Assembly: GCA_030596305.1 (NCBI GenBank)
Contig: JAUVKK010000029.1
Location: 1 to 8,835, forward strand
DNA: 8,835 bases
DNA from: Helicobacteraceae bacterium
GTDB lineage: Bacteria > Campylobacterota > Campylobacteria > Campylobacterales > Sulfurimonadaceae
Reading direction: 5' to 3'
Shown here: positions 6,908 to 8,835 of the stretch, piece by piece
How positions within the stretch are numbered: the stretch's first letter is position 1
Layout: each line of letters starts with the position of its first letter
Made by a program: the position numbers and the translations under genes
Notes under the pieces: model-generated
What the model saw: the letters and a program-made list of their open reading frames with translations, nothing else
Told to the model about the DNA's origin: nothing
Database searches by the model: none

Positions 6908-7446
6908 TGTTACACCACTACCCCGTAACACTGCACCACTTTTTCAGCTCTGCTAAACATAACTACTTTACCAATCCTAAGTTTGTAGTTGGAGCTGCGC
7001 CGACACTCTCTCATAAAGAACTTGCCTTAGTCCCTGAACGCGGCATAAAAGATGACCGTTTTGAAGCGGGAGAGTACCCGATCACTTTTTTCTCTTTAGA
7101 GGTTGCAGATGCGATTGAAAAAGTGTTTGAACGGCGTATCGATATCACTCTCTATCGACGCAACATTACGATCTCAGGTGTTAACCTTTGTGAGTTGATC
7201 GGTAAGCAGTTTCGAGTGGGTGATGTTCTCTTTGAGGGGATGGCACACTGTAATCCCTGTACCTGGATGAACGCTATCATCGGTAAGGGAACATACAGAG
7301 AGATGAAAGGTCGAGGCGGACTTCGTGCCAAGGTGATTGAAGGCGGCACACTTCGCCTTGGAGAGACAAGGATTGAAAGTGATATCATACTGATAAAAGC
7401 GCCAGCAGAGGCGATGATACTAAGCCGATTACCAAAAGGACTATGA
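6907..7446 (+). CDS. MOSC domain-containing protein
   Basis: The 179-residue product matches the MOSC (molybdenum cofactor sulfurase C-terminal) fold, found in stand-alone proteins that are thought to handle sulfur or molybdenum cofactor-linked chemistry. Diagnostic segments are the opening HHFFSSAKHNYF (10-21), GIKDDRF (46-52), YRRNITISGVNLCELIGKQF (83-102), VGDVLFEG (104-111), the cysteine motif HCNPCTW (114-120; Cys115 and Cys118), and GRGGLRAKVIEGG (135-147). These resemble the small YiiM-like or COG2258-like proteins rather than full Moco sulfurases, and no pyridoxal phosphate domain is present. The start is GTG 6907, overlapping the lipoprotein stop by one base with only a weak GGAAAG nearby. 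It is preferred because the family-like N-terminus begins immediately and no in-frame ATG occurs before residue 112. The gene overlaps dgt by 4 bases. The substrate is unknown. Confidence 0.88.
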   Translation: MLHHYPVTLHHFFSSAKHNYFTNPKFVVGAAPTLSHKELALVPERGIKDDRFEAGEYPITFFSLEVADAIEKVFERRIDITLYRRNITISGVNLCELIGKQFRVGDVLFEGMAHCNPCTWMNAIIGKGTYREMKGRGGLRAKVIEGGTLRLGETRIESDIILIKAPAEAMILSRLPKGL

Positions 7447-8546
7447 TGCAAGCAGATGAGAGATTTTATGGGATCAATGATGACTTTCGTGCCCCTTATG
7501 CACGTGATCGCGATCGGGTTATTCACTCAGGAAGTTTCAGAAAGCTGGAGTACAAAACACAGGTCTTTTTGAACCAGGAGGGGGACTTTTTTCGTACCCG
7601 TCTGACTCACTCGCTTGAGGTCTCACAGATCGCACGTTCGATCTCTTCGCAACTAGGTCTTGAAGAGTCTCTGGCAGAAGCGATCGCACTATCACACGAC
7701 ATGGGACATACCCCTTTTGGTCACGTTGGTGGAGACACCCTTGATGAGTGTTTGAAAGAAGATGGCTATCAAAATGGTTTTGAACACAATTACCAGAGTT
7801 TTAGAGTGGTTACCAAGTTAGAGAAGCGTTATAAACCTTTTTTGGGGTTAAATCTGACCTATGCAACTCTGGAAGGTATCCTTAAACACTCTTATCCGTA
7901 TAAAAAATCCTTTCTGCCTGAGAGTATTCACGAACAGTTTAATCTCGATACACACCCATCTATAGAAGCAATGGTTGTTGACAGAGCAGATGAGATCGCC
8001 TACATGACTCACGATATCGATGATGGTGTCAACTCGGGATTGATCAGTTTTGATACACTTAAAGAGAGCAAGATCATTCAAGATGTCTTGGCATTAGTGG
8101 CTGAAGAGGGAGTAACACAAGAAGATGGTGATGAGATGTTCCGTTACCGTTTCAGTTCACATCTTATTAATTATCTGGTCTACGCTCTGCTTGAAAACTC
8201 CAAAGACAAGGTTGATAACTCAAAAGTACTGGCCGGCGTTATAGACTCTAAAACAGAGCTGCCTATCGGTTTTACCAAAGAGCTGGAGACAGACATTAAA
8301 AAGCTCAAAAAACTTCTTTTTCAAAAGCTCTATCAACATAAACAGATCATGCGTAAGATGTATGCAGGAAAGCAGGCTATCAAAGGGCTGTACAGTGCTA
8401 TGATGGAAGAGGATAAAATCCTTCCGGCGTACTATCTAGAGCAGATCGAAAAACGCAACAAACATCGTGTTATTGCAGACTATATTGCCTCGCTGAGTGA
8501 TCGCTCTGCTTTGAGTCTTTATAATGAGCTTTATGGGCGTATTTGA
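7443..8546 (+). CDS. dgt: Deoxyguanosinetriphosphate triphosphohydrolase-like HD protein
   Basis: The 367-residue protein belongs to the dGTPase-type HD phosphohydrolases, which hydrolyse dNTPs to nucleoside plus triphosphate and so tune DNA precursor pools. The N-terminus DRDRVIHSGSFRKLEYKTQV (22-41) is typical. The metal ligands are visible as His56 in RTRLTHSLEV, His85-Asp86 in ALSHDMGHTPFGHVG and Asp183 in VDRADEIAYMTHDIDDG, and FEHNYQS (113-119) is the usual substrate-side motif. The length fits the shorter bacterial (type 2) group rather than the ~505-residue E. coli enzyme; that group may prefer nucleotides other than dGTP. Two adjacent ATGs exist (7443 and 7446). The AAAAGGA site at 7434-7440 is better spaced for the second. 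The gene overlaps the MOSC gene and is followed by a palindromic repeat and thyA. Confidence 0.94.
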   Translation: MMQADERFYGINDDFRAPYARDRDRVIHSGSFRKLEYKTQVFLNQEGDFFRTRLTHSLEVSQIARSISSQLGLEESLAEAIALSHDMGHTPFGHVGGDTLDECLKEDGYQNGFEHNYQSFRVVTKLEKRYKPFLGLNLTYATLEGILKHSYPYKKSFLPESIHEQFNLDTHPSIEAMVVDRADEIAYMTHDIDDGVNSGLISFDTLKESKIIQDVLALVAEEGVTQEDGDEMFRYRFSSHLINYLVYALLENSKDKVDNSKVLAGVIDSKTELPIGFTKELETDIKKLKKLLFQKLYQHKQIMRKMYAGKQAIKGLYSAMMEEDKILPAYYLEQIEKRNKHRVIADYIASLSDRSALSLYNELYGRI

Positions 8547-8573
8547 GTACTTTAGATAAAATAACGAGACTTC

Positions 8574-8669
8574 GTCATTCTGAACTAGATTCAGAATCCA
8601 GCTCGTATAACTGTTAGACAGTTATCTGCATTACAAACGCAGTGGATCCCGGATCTAGTCCGGGATGAC
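8574..8669. repeat. Nested palindromic REP/MITE-like element
   Basis: A 96-bp element occupies most of the 158-base gap between dgt and thyA. It has two outer hairpins of identical geometry, 8577-8597 (ATTCTGAA stem) and 8646-8666 (ATCCCGGA stem). Each has an 8-bp perfect stem and a 5-base loop region containing CTAG. They are bordered by mirrored trinucleotides: GTC and CCA around the first, TGG and GAC around the second. Between them is a third perfect hairpin, 8607-8625 (ATAACTGT stem, TAG loop), and a short CTGC/GCAG pairing (8626-8642). The whole could fold as a three- or four-arm cruciform. The sequence style (GTCATTC...GGATCCCGGAT...GGGATGAC) resembles dispersed palindromic repeats seen in many bacteria. 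It may also act as a 3' stabiliser or attenuator for dgt. Copy number cannot be judged from one window. Confidence 0.75.
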
Positions 8670-8704
8670 TAACACATTGACTATATGAAGAATAGGTTAA
8701 AAAC

Positions 8705-8835
8705 ATGAAACAATATTTAGATCTTTGTAACAAAATCATCGATGAAGGCACATGGATTGAAAACGAGCGTACCGGTAAAAACTGCCTGACGCTTATCAAT
8801 GCGGACCTTGAGTATGATGTAGGCGGCAACAAATT
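8705..8835 (+). CDS. thyA: Thymidylate synthase, N-terminal fragment cut by window edge
   Basis: The first 43 codons of a gene that runs off the right edge. [17 protein letters not shown] (1-17) followed by [12 protein letters not shown] (20-31) and [10 protein letters not shown] (32-41) matches the start of ThyA, which methylates dUMP to dTMP using methylene-tetrahydrofolate. Arg22 in the RTG motif is the phosphate-binding loop arginine of the family. The variant NERTGKxCL in place of the E. coli-type NRTGTGT is, as I recall, typical of a branch found in Campylobacterota. ATG 8705 has a weak ATAGG 8 bases upstream. No convincing promoter is visible in the 35 bases between the palindromic element and the start. 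Transcription may read through from dgt or start within the repeat. Confidence 0.9.
   Translation, partial: MKQYLDLCNKIIDEGTWIENERTGKNCLTLINADLEYDVGGNK

Noticed and set aside
8614..8832. Minus-strand open frame of 72 codons across the dgt-thyA gap
   Set aside because: It is generated by the palindromic element and the antisense of thyA. Its HPGLDPGS stretch is a typical spurious translation of such repeats, and it conflicts with the well-supported thyA start.

Overview
The window looks like ordinary chromosome from a free-living member of the Campylobacterota (former Epsilonproteobacteria), most like the Sulfurimonas/Sulfurovum group. This is inferred from the moderate, AT-leaning composition, tightly packed operons with 4-base overlaps, extended -10 promoters without a clear -35, and the style of the RuvC, Dgt and ThyA proteins. 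It cannot be proved from this window alone.

Layout. Positions 1-763 (minus strand) hold a serine alpha/beta hydrolase that runs off the left edge. It diverges from ruvC across a 124-base AT-rich region carrying two opposed TGTTAnAAT extended -10 elements and, between them, a perfect 13+13 bp inverted repeat. Positions 888-6623 (plus strand) form one close-packed unit: ruvC (Holliday junction resolvase), a TolC-type outer membrane factor, a HlyD/YbhG-type membrane fusion protein, two related ABC-2 permeases, and a secreted protein joining an MliC (lysozyme inhibitor) domain to a second disulfide-bearing domain. The four transport genes overlap by exactly 4 bases at each junction. Together they would form an inner membrane-periplasm-outer membrane export channel, but no ATP-binding subunit is encoded here.

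Positions 6650-8546 form a second unit with its own TATAAT box: a small cysteine-containing lipoprotein, a MOSC-domain protein and a dGTPase-family HD phosphohydrolase. After it comes a 96-bp nested palindromic (REP/MITE-like) element at 8574-8669. The window ends in the first 43 codons of thyA (thymidylate synthase), so two deoxynucleotide-metabolism genes flank the repeat.

I see no tRNA, rRNA, CRISPR array, IS element or prophage gene. I found no clearly new system. The items most worth a second look are the exporter without an ATPase ending in an MliC-fusion protein, the divergent-promoter palindrome with an apparently leaderless ruvC, and the palindromic element before thyA.
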